Source of the DNA: an uncultured Dokdonia sp. | GTDB taxonomy: Bacteria; Bacteroidota; Bacteroidia; Flavobacteriales; Flavobacteriaceae | Reading direction: 5' to 3' | DNA length: 64,000 bases | NCBI GenBank assembly: GCA_938002835.1 | Contig: CALKZS010000010.1 | Span: 1 to 64,000 of the forward strand | Shown here: piece after piece, positions 1-9,803 of the stretch | Layout: each line of letters begins with the position of its first letter | Numbering within the stretch: position 1 is the first letter of the stretch | The notes under the pieces: generated by a model | Seen by the model: the letters and a program-made list of their open reading frames with translations, nothing else | What the model was told of the DNA's origin: nothing | Databases searched by the model: none | Position numbers and translations under genes: made by a program

Positions 1-225
1 TATTGCACAAGAATTATGTGAGTTAAGCGATGTTCCTTTAATACACTGTACGCACTCATTACCAAAACGGCACAAAAAGCGATTAAAAATGGCCCTAAAG
101 AAAGTCAAACAAGACCTGCAAAAAGAAGTGATTATAAAGTAATTAAAGCGCAAGAAAAACTACTTTTAGATCACATACATCAAACAATTTATAAAACTAT
201 TACAGAGGCTGTAAAAAACTCGTAA
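1..225 (+). pseudogene. C-terminal part of a DUF2520/Rossmann-like protein, apparently frameshifted
   Basis: Frame 2 reads IAQELCELSDVP, then frame 1 reads FNTLYALITKTAQKAIKNGPKESQTRPAKRSDYKVIKAQEKLLLDHIHQTIYKTITEAVKNS*, resembling the DUF2520 C-terminus. The gene runs off the window edge. Confidence 0.45.
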
Positions 226-228
226 TAT

Positions 229-699
229 CTACAGAAAGATTGTTAATTTTAGACGATGATTACTAACATTCTGTAAATTATTCTTGTGTGGAGAAAAACC
301 GTATCCATAACTAATATTAAAATTATTGACAAAACCTAACCCTATTTCTGGTAACGCACGAATTGTCACATCTCCTTTTTGAAAGTAACTTATTACAGAA
401 AATCTACCTGTCAAAATTAAAAAAGTTGCTTCTACTCCAACTTTTGGAGCATATGTTTCTCTAAAATCTGTTTCAAAACCAACAAATCCTGCTTTAGCGG
501 CTATATCTTCTCCTGAACCTCCTAAACTATGATCTATTGCATTTTTCCCAACATTAAGAGTGAAATCTGCAAAAATTCTATCTTGCCATATTAAGCTAAG
601 AGATGGGTTAAAATCTTGTGATAAACAAACACAAGTATTTATAAAAATAAATATTGTAAAAAAAGTATACTTCTTATTTTCTTGAATGAAAATTTGCAT
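229..699 (-). CDS. hypothetical exported protein, possible outer-membrane beta-barrel
   Basis: ORF of 156 aa with N-terminal hydrophobic signal and alternating beta-like pattern. Confidence 0.45.
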   Translation of the reverse strand: MQIFIQENKKYTFFTIFIFINTCVCLSQDFNPSLSLIWQDRIFADFTLNVGKNAIDHSLGGSGEDIAAKAGFVGFETDFRETYAPKVGVEATFLILTGRFSVISYFQKGDVTIRALPEIGLGFVNNFNISYGYGFSPHKNNLQNVSNHRLKLTIFL

Positions 700-864
700 A
701 ATGATATTAGTATGTATTAATTGTGATTTCTTAATTTTATGTAAATCTATTGCGATAGTTTACTTTAAAAAACAAGAATGAGTGAAATGAACTTTTAAGT
801 CAGGTATCTCTTATTATTAGATAGAAAGTTAGTTACATTTTATTAATATTGCTTCTTAACAATT

Positions 865-1392
865 ATGGAAAAGAGTTATAAAGAATATTTACATAAAATC
901 ACAACCTTAATTTTTGATATAGACGGTGTTCTTACAGATGGATCGTTACACACTACAACAGAAGGAAATATGCATCGTACTATGAATGCTAAAGATGGGT
1001 TTGCAATGAAAGAAGTCTTAAATCAAGGGTTGAACCTTACCATTATTTCTGGTGGTACTGATGAAAGTGTTCTTTCTAGATTACAAACTCTAGGTATAAA
1101 AGACATTACTTTAGGAGCTCATAATAAAATCGAACATCTCGAGTCTTATCTCTCGTCTAAAGATATTGATTTAGAAAATGTATTAGATATGGGTGATGAC
1201 ATACCTAATTATCCTGTATTAAAAATGGTAGGTCTTCCTTGTTGTCCTCAAGATGCTGTAAAAGAAGTTAAAGACGTCTCTAAATATATATCGCATAAAA
1301 ACGGAGGAAAAGCCTGTGTACTTGATATTATTGAACAAATTTTTAAAATTCAAGGTAAATGGATGACTGGGTTTGATGCGTCTGGGCATTGA
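865..1392 (+). CDS. KdsC/YrbI-family HAD phosphatase (KDO 8-P phosphatase-like)
   Basis: LIFDIDGVLTDGSL motif, ISGG, GDDIPNYPVL. Confidence 0.85.
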   Translation: MEKSYKEYLHKITTLIFDIDGVLTDGSLHTTTEGNMHRTMNAKDGFAMKEVLNQGLNLTIISGGTDESVLSRLQTLGIKDITLGAHNKIEHLESYLSSKDIDLENVLDMGDDIPNYPVLKMVGLPCCPQDAVKEVKDVSKYISHKNGGKACVLDIIEQIFKIQGKWMTGFDASGH

Positions 1393-1421
1393 CTTTTAGA
1401 GTGATTGTCTAAAAATTAGAA

Positions 1422-2003
1422 ATGGAATTATATAAAAGCTTTATCAAACATATAGATGTGAATATAATTTATTGTCTGATCCCAATAATTTTGACATTAT
1501 TTTTTATTGATTTATTTTTTAAAAACAGATTTGAAACAAAAAAAACGTTAAATCTGGTCTGTTGGGTTATTATTATATACACTTCTATTACTTGGACTGT
1601 TTATTTGATTGGAATGGCAATAAATCCAGATGAATATGCTTTTGTTAATCGTGCGACTGGCCCTTATGCTGTTTCATATTGGATAATGCTTTTATCTGCA
1701 TTATTACTGCCTTTCACTTTACTTATTAAAAAATTAGCATCAAAATATTGGTACGTATTACTTGTCCTTTTTGCAATGAAAAGCGGAATATTTTTAGAGC
1801 GTTTTATAATCATCATAACTAGTTTTCATAGAGATTATTTACCAATCAATGGGAATTTTAAATTAGAAAATGAAGATAGTGAACTAATAGATATATTCTT
1901 ATATGCAATCGGAATGATATTTTTACAAGGAATATTAATTACAATTTTAACGCTAATTATATTTGAAATAATAAAAAGAAAAAAAGCCCAATATAGTTCA
2001 TAA
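1422..2003 (+). CDS. hypothetical integral membrane protein
   Basis: ORF with several hydrophobic segments; family not recognised. Confidence 0.5.
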   Translation: MELYKSFIKHIDVNIIYCLIPIILTLFFIDLFFKNRFETKKTLNLVCWVIIIYTSITWTVYLIGMAINPDEYAFVNRATGPYAVSYWIMLLSALLLPFTLLIKKLASKYWYVLLVLFAMKSGIFLERFIIIITSFHRDYLPINGNFKLENEDSELIDIFLYAIGMIFLQGILITILTLIIFEIIKRKKAQYSS

Positions 2004-2033
2004 ACTATTATCCTTTTAAATAACCGAGAACCT

Positions 2034-2924
2034 TTGTCTTATCTAAAAATCATACGACCATTTAATCTGTTAATGATTTTTTTAACTCAAATCGTTATTC
2101 GGTTTAGTTTTGAATTTTTAAACATACAAAACGCAAATTTTTCTGGAATAGAGTTTTATATGTTGTGTTTTTCTACTATGTGTATTGCTGCAGGAGGATA
2201 TATTATTAATGATATTTTTGATGTAAAAACAGATCTTATTAATAAACCAAAAGAAGTTTATATCACTAGATCTATATCTAAAACTAACGGGATTTTATAT
2301 TATACAGCACTTACAACAATAGGTGTTTTATTAGGTGTTCAAGTAGTCTTTTCTATAGATAAAGCAACGTTTAGCTGGATTTTCATTATAGTAGCTTCCC
2401 TCCTATTTCTATATTCATATTTTTTACAAAAAATTGTATTAATAGGCAACCTAGTGACCAGTTTTTTGGTAGGATTTTCACTATACATTGTCTATCTATT
2501 TGAGACTACAGATATAGTATTTTCATCATCCTTTTTTATTAGTATTGTAGTACTTTCTATATGCTTAAACTTTTTAAGAGAGATCATAAAAGATATACAA
2601 GACATTAATGGAGATTATGCCGCTGCATATAAAACACTACCTATCATATTAGGCATAAAACGCACACTTACAATTTGTACTATTATAGCTATGATCCTGG
2701 TTTTTGGAGTTTCGTTATTTACATTTATATACTTCAAAAACCAATATGTTTTTATAACTCTTATGCTCATCACTATCGTTATTCCACTCGTGATTATAGC
2801 TTCAAAATGTAACAATGCAGAAACAGCACGTGATTATAAAAACATCTCTCGAGCGCTTAAACTTGTAATGCTCATTGCTATATTGCTAATTCCACTACTC
2901 TTTTACTCTCAATACAATGCTTAA
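2034..2924 (+). CDS. UbiA-family prenyltransferase (geranylgeranylglycerol-phosphate geranylgeranyltransferase-like)
   Basis: NDIFDVKTDLINKP (NDxxDxxxD) and second DxxD-type motif, multi-TM. Confidence 0.85.
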   Translation: MSYLKIIRPFNLLMIFLTQIVIRFSFEFLNIQNANFSGIEFYMLCFSTMCIAAGGYIINDIFDVKTDLINKPKEVYITRSISKTNGILYYTALTTIGVLLGVQVVFSIDKATFSWIFIIVASLLFLYSYFLQKIVLIGNLVTSFLVGFSLYIVYLFETTDIVFSSSFFISIVVLSICLNFLREIIKDIQDINGDYAAAYKTLPIILGIKRTLTICTIIAMILVFGVSLFTFIYFKNQYVFITLMLITIVIPLVIIASKCNNAETARDYKNISRALKLVMLIAILLIPLLFYSQYNA

Positions 2925-3504
2925 AGAACAACTCAAAAATTACAACCTTATCCTAGCATCTGGATCACCACGAAGACAACAGTTTTTTAAAGAACTAGAT
3001 CTAGACTTTACCATTGATATACGTTCTGTAGAAGAACTATTTCCAGATCATTTTAAAGGTAATGAGATCACAGATCATCTAGCTAAACTAAAGGCAAGTG
3101 TTTTTACAGACCTACAACCTAAAGACATCTTGGTTACCAGTGATACCATCGTTTGGCATAACAATAAAGCCCTTAATAAACCCCAAGATCGAGAAGAAGC
3201 ATATGAAATGATTGTATCATTATCTGGTAATACTCACGAGGTAATTACTTCTGTATGTTTTACGCAAAAAGATGAGCAACATATTGTAAACGATACTACA
3301 AAAGTTACTTTTAAAGAGCTTACTCCAGAAGAGATTAATTATTATATAGACAACTTCCAGCCATATGACAAAGCTGGTGGTTATGGTATTCAAGAATGGT
3401 TTGGATATATCGCTGTCACACATTTAGAAGGCTCATACTTTAATGTAATGGGAATGCCACTTCATAAAGTTTATAAAATGTTAATGAAGATCACTGGGTC
3501 TTAA
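2917..3504 (+). CDS. maf: Maf-family nucleotide pyrophosphatase
   Basis: LASGSPRRQQFF, SDTIVWHN, DKAGGYGIQ motifs. Confidence 0.92.
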   Translation: MLKEQLKNYNLILASGSPRRQQFFKELDLDFTIDIRSVEELFPDHFKGNEITDHLAKLKASVFTDLQPKDILVTSDTIVWHNNKALNKPQDREEAYEMIVSLSGNTHEVITSVCFTQKDEQHIVNDTTKVTFKELTPEEINYYIDNFQPYDKAGGYGIQEWFGYIAVTHLEGSYFNVMGMPLHKVYKMLMKITGS

Positions 3505-3536
3505 TATTTATGTAGCTTTATACTAAAATATAAGCT

Positions 3537-4520
3537 ATGTTACGTTCTAATAATTTTCTGATTTCAAAATCTGTACTGTCTCTGGTGCTTGCCAGTAGTG
3601 TTTTGGTGAGTTGTCAACAGTCTAAAAACACTGATGTTACTAGTGTTGATGGTGATATCGCTTTCGCGAAAGCAGAATCTAGCTCTTCTACACTACTACC
3701 TCCTGATAATAAAGTAAATAAAGAGTACAGGTCATTATCTCAAGAGTGGCAAGATTACTGGTATGCTGGAAAAGCCGAAATCACTTCATACAAACTAGAG
3801 CAATCTAGATATGGAGAAGCTCGCGATGGTACAGCTGTACTTATTTTTGTAACTGAAGATTTTTTGCCAGACGAACAAGTAAAGGCAAACAGACAGAATA
3901 CAACTAATATCCCTGTTTTAAAACTTAACGCTACTAAAAAATTTATAACAGGTATATATCCATACTCTGTAATGAATAGTACGTTTTACCCTGTAAAAGA
4001 AAAAGATCACGCTATTAAAGTATCACAAAGTATGCAAGAATGGTGTGGCCATATTTATACACAAATAAATAATAGAGCTCAATTTGAAGTAATGTCACAC
4101 TCTTATTTTGAAGGAGCTTCAGATAAAGAATTTGAATTACCCAAAACAATTTTAGAAAACGAACTATGGACGCAATTAAGAATGGATCCAGCCGAGTTAC
4201 CTACTGGTACTATAGAAGTTATACCTAGTCTTGAGTTTATAAGAATGAATCACGCAAAAGTAAAGGCTTATAAAGCACAAGCGACACTTACAGAAAATAC
4301 ATACACACTTACCTATCCAGAGCTTGAACGTTCTTTAGTGATAACATACAACCCTTCTTTTCCTTTTGAGATTGAAAAATTTGAAGAAACTACAAAAAAC
4401 AGACGAAGTGGCAAACTTATGAAGTCTACTGCTACAAAGATTAAAACCATTAAAAATGCATACTGGGGTAAAAACTCTAATGCAGATCAAGAGATTAGAA
4501 AAGAGTTGGGATTACAATAA
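3537..4520 (+). CDS. hypothetical lipoprotein; contains palindrome copy (AFAKA) in linker after lipobox
   Basis: Lipobox SVLVSC; ORF 327 aa. Confidence 0.6.
   Translation: MLRSNNFLISKSVLSLVLASSVLVSCQQSKNTDVTSVDGDIAFAKAESSSSTLLPPDNKVNKEYRSLSQEWQDYWYAGKAEITSYKLEQSRYGEARDGTAVLIFVTEDFLPDEQVKANRQNTTNIPVLKLNATKKFITGIYPYSVMNSTFYPVKEKDHAIKVSQSMQEWCGHIYTQINNRAQFEVMSHSYFEGASDKEFELPKTILENELWTQLRMDPAELPTGTIEVIPSLEFIRMNHAKVKAYKAQATLTENTYTLTYPELERSLVITYNPSFPFEIEKFEETTKNRRSGKLMKSTATKIKTIKNAYWGKNSNADQEIRKELGLQ
3660..3673. repeat. GCTTTCGCGAAAGC palindrome (intragenic, AFAKA)
   Basis: Exact 14-mer; offset from CDS start 3537 is a multiple of 3. Confidence 0.97.
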
Positions 4521-4588
4521 TTATAAAGACAATCCCTATTTTCATTTTTGTAGTTTAGCTTTTTAATGTTTTTTTAATAAGCTATTTT

Positions 4589-5137
4589 ATGTTTATCTAT
4601 AAAAGTGAATTATTACTTACTGCGGTTAGTCTTATTATATTAATATTACTGCGTATTATTATCACCTATTTTGTACGTCGTTTTGGCAAACGAAAAAATA
4701 AAGTAGCAAAGCGTGCTAGACTCATAATGAAGTATGTAGATAGCATTCTGTTTATTATTGCCTTTATTATAGGAATTTTAATTTGGGGAATTCGTATTCA
4801 AGATATTGGGCTTATTGCCTCATCTATTTTTGCTATTGTAGGAATTGGTTTTTTTGCTCAATGGTCCGTTCTTAGTCATCTCACATCTGGAGTTATTATA
4901 TTTTTTACATTTCCGTATAAAATTGGAGATCGCATTAAGATTCACGATACAGACTTTCCTATTATTGCGGTTATAGAAGATATCAAAGCTTTTCATATTA
5001 AACTCAGAACTGATGATGGTGGTCTACATACATATCCTAATAGTCTTGTCTTACAAAAAGGAATCACAATGGTGGCCGAAGGAGTACAAACCCGCATTGT
5101 ATCTGAGGAAAATAAGGCTAATACCGACAAAACTTAA
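4589..5137 (+). CDS. small MscS-family mechanosensitive channel
   Basis: GIGFFAQWSVLSHLTSGVIIFFTFPYKIGDRIKI matches the MscS pore/beta domain. Confidence 0.85.
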   Translation: MFIYKSELLLTAVSLIILILLRIIITYFVRRFGKRKNKVAKRARLIMKYVDSILFIIAFIIGILIWGIRIQDIGLIASSIFAIVGIGFFAQWSVLSHLTSGVIIFFTFPYKIGDRIKIHDTDFPIIAVIEDIKAFHIKLRTDDGGLHTYPNSLVLQKGITMVAEGVQTRIVSEENKANTDKT

Positions 5138-5235
5138 TCATCTAAGAAATAACCGTTAAAGAAAACATAAACAAATTACATCCCTATAGCTTTTAGTTAT
5201 ATTTGAGATTATAGTAATAAATTTATCTTTTAATA

Positions 5236-7770
5236 ATGCGTAAACCTAACGTGATAATAATAATGGTTGTTGTTTTTGCTTTCGCGAAAGCATATGCACA
5301 AGGAATCACTGTACAACCCAAAAAACCAACTGCTAGCGAAATATATGAAGACCTACAGAAGTTGAACTTTTTAGGCTCTGTCCTTTATGTTGCAGCACAT
5401 CCTGATGATGAAAACACAACCGCTATTTCGTACTTTGCAAATCAAATAAAAGCGCGCACAGCCTATTTATCACTCACTCGAGGTGACGGCGGACAGAATA
5501 TTATAGGACCAGAATTACGTGAGCTTTTAGGAGTAATACGCACTCAAGAACTACTAGCTGCAAGAGCGACAGATGGGGGAGAACAACGTTTTACAAGAGC
5601 AAATGACTTTGGGTACTCAAAACATCCAGATGAAACACTTGAAATATGGAATAAGGATGAAGTACTTGGTGATGTCGTGTGGGCAATACGTACATTTAAG
5701 CCAGATGTTATTATAAATAGATTTGATCATAGGTCTCCAGGAACTACTCACGGACATCATACTTCTAGTGCAATGCTATCTGTAGAGGCTTTTGACCTCG
5801 CAAATGATGCTTCAAAATATCCAGATCAATTACAGTTTACAGACACCTGGCAACCACAAAGACAATTTTTTAACACCTCTTGGTGGTTCTATGGAAGTAG
5901 AGAAAAATTTGCCGAAGCAGATAAATCTAATCTCGTAAAAGTAGATGTGGGCACTTATTATCCAGGTCTTGGGCTTTCTAATACAGAAATCTCATCGTTA
6001 AGCCGTAGTCAGCATAAATCTCAAGGGTTTGGAAATACAGGAAGTCGCGGTACAAGTGACACCTATTTTGAACTATTAAGAGGAGAAATGCCAAGTAATA
6101 ACGATGTTTTTGGAGATATTAATACTACTTGGACTCGTGTTAAAGGAGGAAAAGCAATACAAAAGATTTTAGATGGTGTAGTTTCTAAGTATGACTTTGC
6201 TGCTCCAGAAAAAAGTGTTTCTGAACTTGCAAAAGCATATGCGTTAGTATCTCAACTAGAAGATAAACACTGGAGAACTATAAAAACCAAAGAACTAGAA
6301 GATCTTATTGTAGCTTGTTCTGGTTTGTACTTAGAAGCTCGCTCTAGTGAAAGTTTTGCTACAATGGGTAGTGATATAAAACTATCTTTTGAAGCAATAA
6401 ACCGAAGTGCACAACCAATACAATTAAATAGTATTGTTATTACTCCTAACGCTCAAAACGTTGCCGTTGCTAAACCTCTCAACAATAATGTAAAATATAA
6501 CTCTGATACTACAATTAAGATTAGCGATGCTTTTAAAGATACTTCTGCATACTGGTTAAGAGAAGAAGGCTCTCTAGGAATGTATAACGTTGCAGATCGT
6601 AATGATATTGGGAAGCCTCAAACTACTCAAGAAAACACTGTGATGTTTGATCTTACAATTGCTGGGGTTTCAATAAAAATAGAACGCCCTATTATTTATA
6701 AATATAATGACCGTGTAAAAGGAGAAGTATATGAGCCTTTTGAAATAGTTCCACCAGTTTCGGCTAAGGTAGACTCTAAGGTTATTATTTTTGCAAAAGC
6801 AGAAGCAAAAAAAATACCTGTAACAGTTACAAATCATCGTGCTGTTGTAAATGGGAATGTTGCACTACAAGTTCCTAATGGTTGGAGCGTTTCTCCTAAA
6901 GATTTTAAAATAACTTCTGACACTAGAAATACAGATCAAGAGTTTGTATTTACAGTTACTCCTCCATCTGGTGATAGTGAAGGCTCTTTAATTCCTGTTG
7001 TGACTGTAGATGGGAATAAATATGACAAAGAATTAGTCTCTATAGATTATGCTCATATCCCAAAACAAACATTATTTTTACCTAACAAAGCAAAAGTAGT
7101 ACGCTTAGATATTGAACGCAAAGGAGATTACATAGGATATATTCAAGGTGCTGGTGATGCTGTTCCAGATAATTTAGAACAAATAGGATATCAAGTAGCA
7201 GTTATAAAACCATCTGAGATTACTTCAGAAAGATTAACACAGTTTGATGCCGTTGTTGTAGGTATTAGAGCATACAATGTAGTTGAAGAATTACAGGTAA
7301 AACAACCACTATTACTTGATTATGTAGAAAAGGGAGGCACTTTAATTGCTCAATACAACACATCTGGACGTTGGGGAAATACAAAAATAGGAGCTCCCTA
7401 TGATCTCACATTATCTCGTGATCGTGTGACAGATGAAAATAGTGAAGTACGCATTCTTGCTAAAAATCACCCTGTAATGAATTTTCCAAACAAACTAACC
7501 ACTGCAGATTTTGATGGATGGACACAAGAGCGTGGATTATATTTTCCTAATAAATGGGCAAGTGAGTACACTCCTATTCTTTCTATGAATGACAAAGGAG
7601 AAAGCCCTAAAGATGGAAGTTTACTTGTTGCTCGTCACGGAAAAGGACATTATATATATACTGGACTTAGCTTTTTTAGAGAACTACCCGCAGGTGTTTC
7701 TGGAGCATATAAACTGTTTGCAAATATGCTAAGCATTGGAAAGCAAGAAAACAAAAAAATTAAGCAATAG
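5236..7770 (+). CDS. exported PIG-L/LmbE family deacetylase
   Basis: VAAHPDDENT motif, HGHHTSSA; signal peptide MRKPNVIIIMVVVFAFAKAYAQG. Confidence 0.88.
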   Translation: MRKPNVIIIMVVVFAFAKAYAQGITVQPKKPTASEIYEDLQKLNFLGSVLYVAAHPDDENTTAISYFANQIKARTAYLSLTRGDGGQNIIGPELRELLGVIRTQELLAARATDGGEQRFTRANDFGYSKHPDETLEIWNKDEVLGDVVWAIRTFKPDVIINRFDHRSPGTTHGHHTSSAMLSVEAFDLANDASKYPDQLQFTDTWQPQRQFFNTSWWFYGSREKFAEADKSNLVKVDVGTYYPGLGLSNTEISSLSRSQHKSQGFGNTGSRGTSDTYFELLRGEMPSNNDVFGDINTTWTRVKGGKAIQKILDGVVSKYDFAAPEKSVSELAKAYALVSQLEDKHWRTIKTKELEDLIVACSGLYLEARSSESFATMGSDIKLSFEAINRSAQPIQLNSIVITPNAQNVAVAKPLNNNVKYNSDTTIKISDAFKDTSAYWLREEGSLGMYNVADRNDIGKPQTTQENTVMFDLTIAGVSIKIERPIIYKYNDRVKGEVYEPFEIVPPVSAKVDSKVIIFAKAEAKKIPVTVTNHRAVVNGNVALQVPNGWSVSPKDFKITSDTRNTDQEFVFTVTPPSGDSEGSLIPVVTVDGNKYDKELVSIDYAHIPKQTLFLPNKAKVVRLDIERKGDYIGYIQGAGDAVPDNLEQIGYQVAVIKPSEITSERLTQFDAVVVGIRAYNVVEELQVKQPLLLDYVEKGGTLIAQYNTSGRWGNTKIGAPYDLTLSRDRVTDENSEVRILAKNHPVMNFPNKLTTADFDGWTQERGLYFPNKWASEYTPILSMNDKGESPKDGSLLVARHGKGHYIYTGLSFFRELPAGVSGAYKLFANMLSIGKQENKKIKQ
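5278..5291. repeat. GCTTTCGCGAAAGC palindrome (intragenic, signal peptide)
   Basis: Exact 14-mer, +42 from start codon. Confidence 0.97.
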
Positions 7771-7787
7771 TATTTAACTCAATAAAA

Positions 7788-7901
7788 ATGAAAGAAAAAA
7801 ATAATATAGACAAGTCTTGGATTAAAAAGTATGCTTTTATCTTGATACTTAATCTGTGCTATTTTATTTTATTTTACTTCATAATGCAAAAATTTTCATA
7901 G
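7788..7901 (+). CDS. small single-TM protein (37 aa) between PIG-L and symporter genes
   Basis: ATG at 7788: MKEKNNIDKSWIKKYAFILILNLCYFILFYFIMQKFS*. Not in the supplied ORF track, probably because of length. Confidence 0.55.
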   Translation: MKEKNNIDKSWIKKYAFILILNLCYFILFYFIMQKFS

Positions 7902-7902
7902 T

Positions 7903-9618
7903 ATGGAAATAATAGATTGGGTTATTCTTGCGTGTACGCTCGTTTTTATAGTCGTATATGGAACCTATAAAACACAAGGAAGTAGTAATGCCGAAGAATA
8001 CATAAGTGGAGGCAATACTTCAAAATGGTGGACAGTTGGACTTTCAGTAATGGCAACACAAGCGAGTGCTATTACATTTTTATCTACCACAGGACAAGGC
8101 TTTTATGACGGAATGGGTTTTGTACAATTCTATTTTGGATTGCCCATTGCAATGGTTATTATTTGTTTAGTTTTTATACCCATTTATCACAGACTAAAGG
8201 TATTTACAGCTTATGAGTACCTTGAGACAAGATTTGATTTAAAAACTCGATCTCTTGCTGCTATTTTATTTTTAATACAGCGTAGTCTTGCTGCAGGTAT
8301 TACCATTTATGCTCCAGCAATTATACTCTCAGCAGTTTTGGGTTGGGATCTCACAATGCTTAATATTATTATAGGTATTGTTGTTATTATATATACCGTT
8401 TCTGGTGGCACCAAGGCTGTGAGCATTACTCAAAAACAACAAATGGCAATCATTTTTGCGGGTATGGCGATTGCTTTTTACCTCATACTTGACAAATTGC
8501 CAGAAAATATAAGCTTTACAGATGCTTTAAGCATTGCAGGAGCTGGAGATAAAATGCAACTTCTTGATTTTTCTTTTAATCTTAATAACAAATACACGGT
8601 TTGGACAGGTCTTTTAGGCGGGACCTTTTTAATGCTCTCTTATTTTGGGACAGACCAAAGTCAAGTACAACGCTATTTATCAGGAAAAAATGTCAAAGAA
8701 ATGCAATTGGGTTTACTCTTTAATGGAGCTTTAAAAATACCTATGCAATTTTTTATACTTCTGGTAGGTGTTATGGTATTTGTCTTTTATCAATTTAACA
8801 ACTCACCTATTCACTTTAATCCTGCAGCCACAGAAGCTATAGAAAACTCAATATATGCAGGAGAATTTACAACATTAGAAAATAGACTTATAGATAATCA
8901 AGAACTTCAAAAACAAGCTGCTCTAAATTTTGTAAAAGATCCTGAGTTAGATGTTTTTCTCAAAGATGGAAAAGCACAATCATATATAGCTACTTATAGT
9001 TCAAAAGACAAAGAACTACGAAAAATAGGTAAAGCTCTTGTTGAACGAGCTGCACCAGAGGTAGAAAGTAATGACAAGGACTATGTGTTTATACATTTCA
9101 TTCTAAATAATCTTCCTAATGGACTTATAGGCTTGTTACTTGCAGTTATTCTAAGTGCAGCAATGTCTTCTACTGCATCAGAACTTAATGCCTTAGGAGC
9201 AACAACTGCAGTAGATCTATATAAACGCAACTATAAAGGAGAATTATCAAATACCCAATACCTAAAAGCCACAAAAGGTTTTACGTTAATGTGGGGAGTT
9301 CTTGCCATTATTGTTGCTTGTAGTGCCAGTTTATTTGAAAACCTAATAGAACTAGTTAATATTATAGGTTCTATCTTCTATGGCAATATTCTAGGTATAT
9401 TTTTATTAGCCTTCTTTATCAAATATGTAAAAAGTAATGCTGTATTTATTTCGGCACTTATTACACAAGTTATTGTTTGTGTGCTCTATGGTCTCATCTA
9501 TTATGAAATCATACCACTCTCCTATTTATGGCTCAATGTTGTAGGTTGTGGTTTAGTTATGTTAATAGCGTTGTTAATAGAAACTCTTTCGGGAAATACT
9601 AAACACCAGTTGTCATAA
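7903..9618 (+). CDS. sodium:solute symporter (SSS family)
   Basis: Multi-TM; GGTFLMLSYFGTDQSQVQRYLSGK, SAAMSSTASELNALGATTAVDLYKR. Confidence 0.92.
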   Translation: MEIIDWVILACTLVFIVVYGTYKTQGSSNAEEYISGGNTSKWWTVGLSVMATQASAITFLSTTGQGFYDGMGFVQFYFGLPIAMVIICLVFIPIYHRLKVFTAYEYLETRFDLKTRSLAAILFLIQRSLAAGITIYAPAIILSAVLGWDLTMLNIIIGIVVIIYTVSGGTKAVSITQKQQMAIIFAGMAIAFYLILDKLPENISFTDALSIAGAGDKMQLLDFSFNLNNKYTVWTGLLGGTFLMLSYFGTDQSQVQRYLSGKNVKEMQLGLLFNGALKIPMQFFILLVGVMVFVFYQFNNSPIHFNPAATEAIENSIYAGEFTTLENRLIDNQELQKQAALNFVKDPELDVFLKDGKAQSYIATYSSKDKELRKIGKALVERAAPEVESNDKDYVFIHFILNNLPNGLIGLLLAVILSAAMSSTASELNALGATTAVDLYKRNYKGELSNTQYLKATKGFTLMWGVLAIIVACSASLFENLIELVNIIGSIFYGNILGIFLLAFFIKYVKSNAVFISALITQVIVCVLYGLIYYEIIPLSYLWLNVVGCGLVMLIALLIETLSGNTKHQLS

Positions 9619-9646
9619 GTAATATACATATAAAGGTTATAAATAC

Positions 9647-9660
9647 GCTTTCGCGAAAGC
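9647..9660. repeat. GCTTTCGCGAAAGC palindrome (intergenic)
   Basis: Exact 14-mer. Confidence 0.97.
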
Positions 9661-9803
9661 ATACTTAACATTAATTCAATTATTTAGATTCAATGTATCA
9701 CAATAAAATCCTTTAATTATATAATTTAAAGGCCTTTTTTGCACTTAATTTTAACCTATTCTTAATAATTGACACAAAATATATTTATTATAACTTTACC
9801 CCT

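Noticed and set aside
6784-6797. TTTTTGCAAAAGC in the PIG-L gene (IIFAKAEAKK) as a further palindrome copy
   Set aside because: Only part of the dyad is present and the local sequence is generally Ala/Lys-rich; too weak to count.
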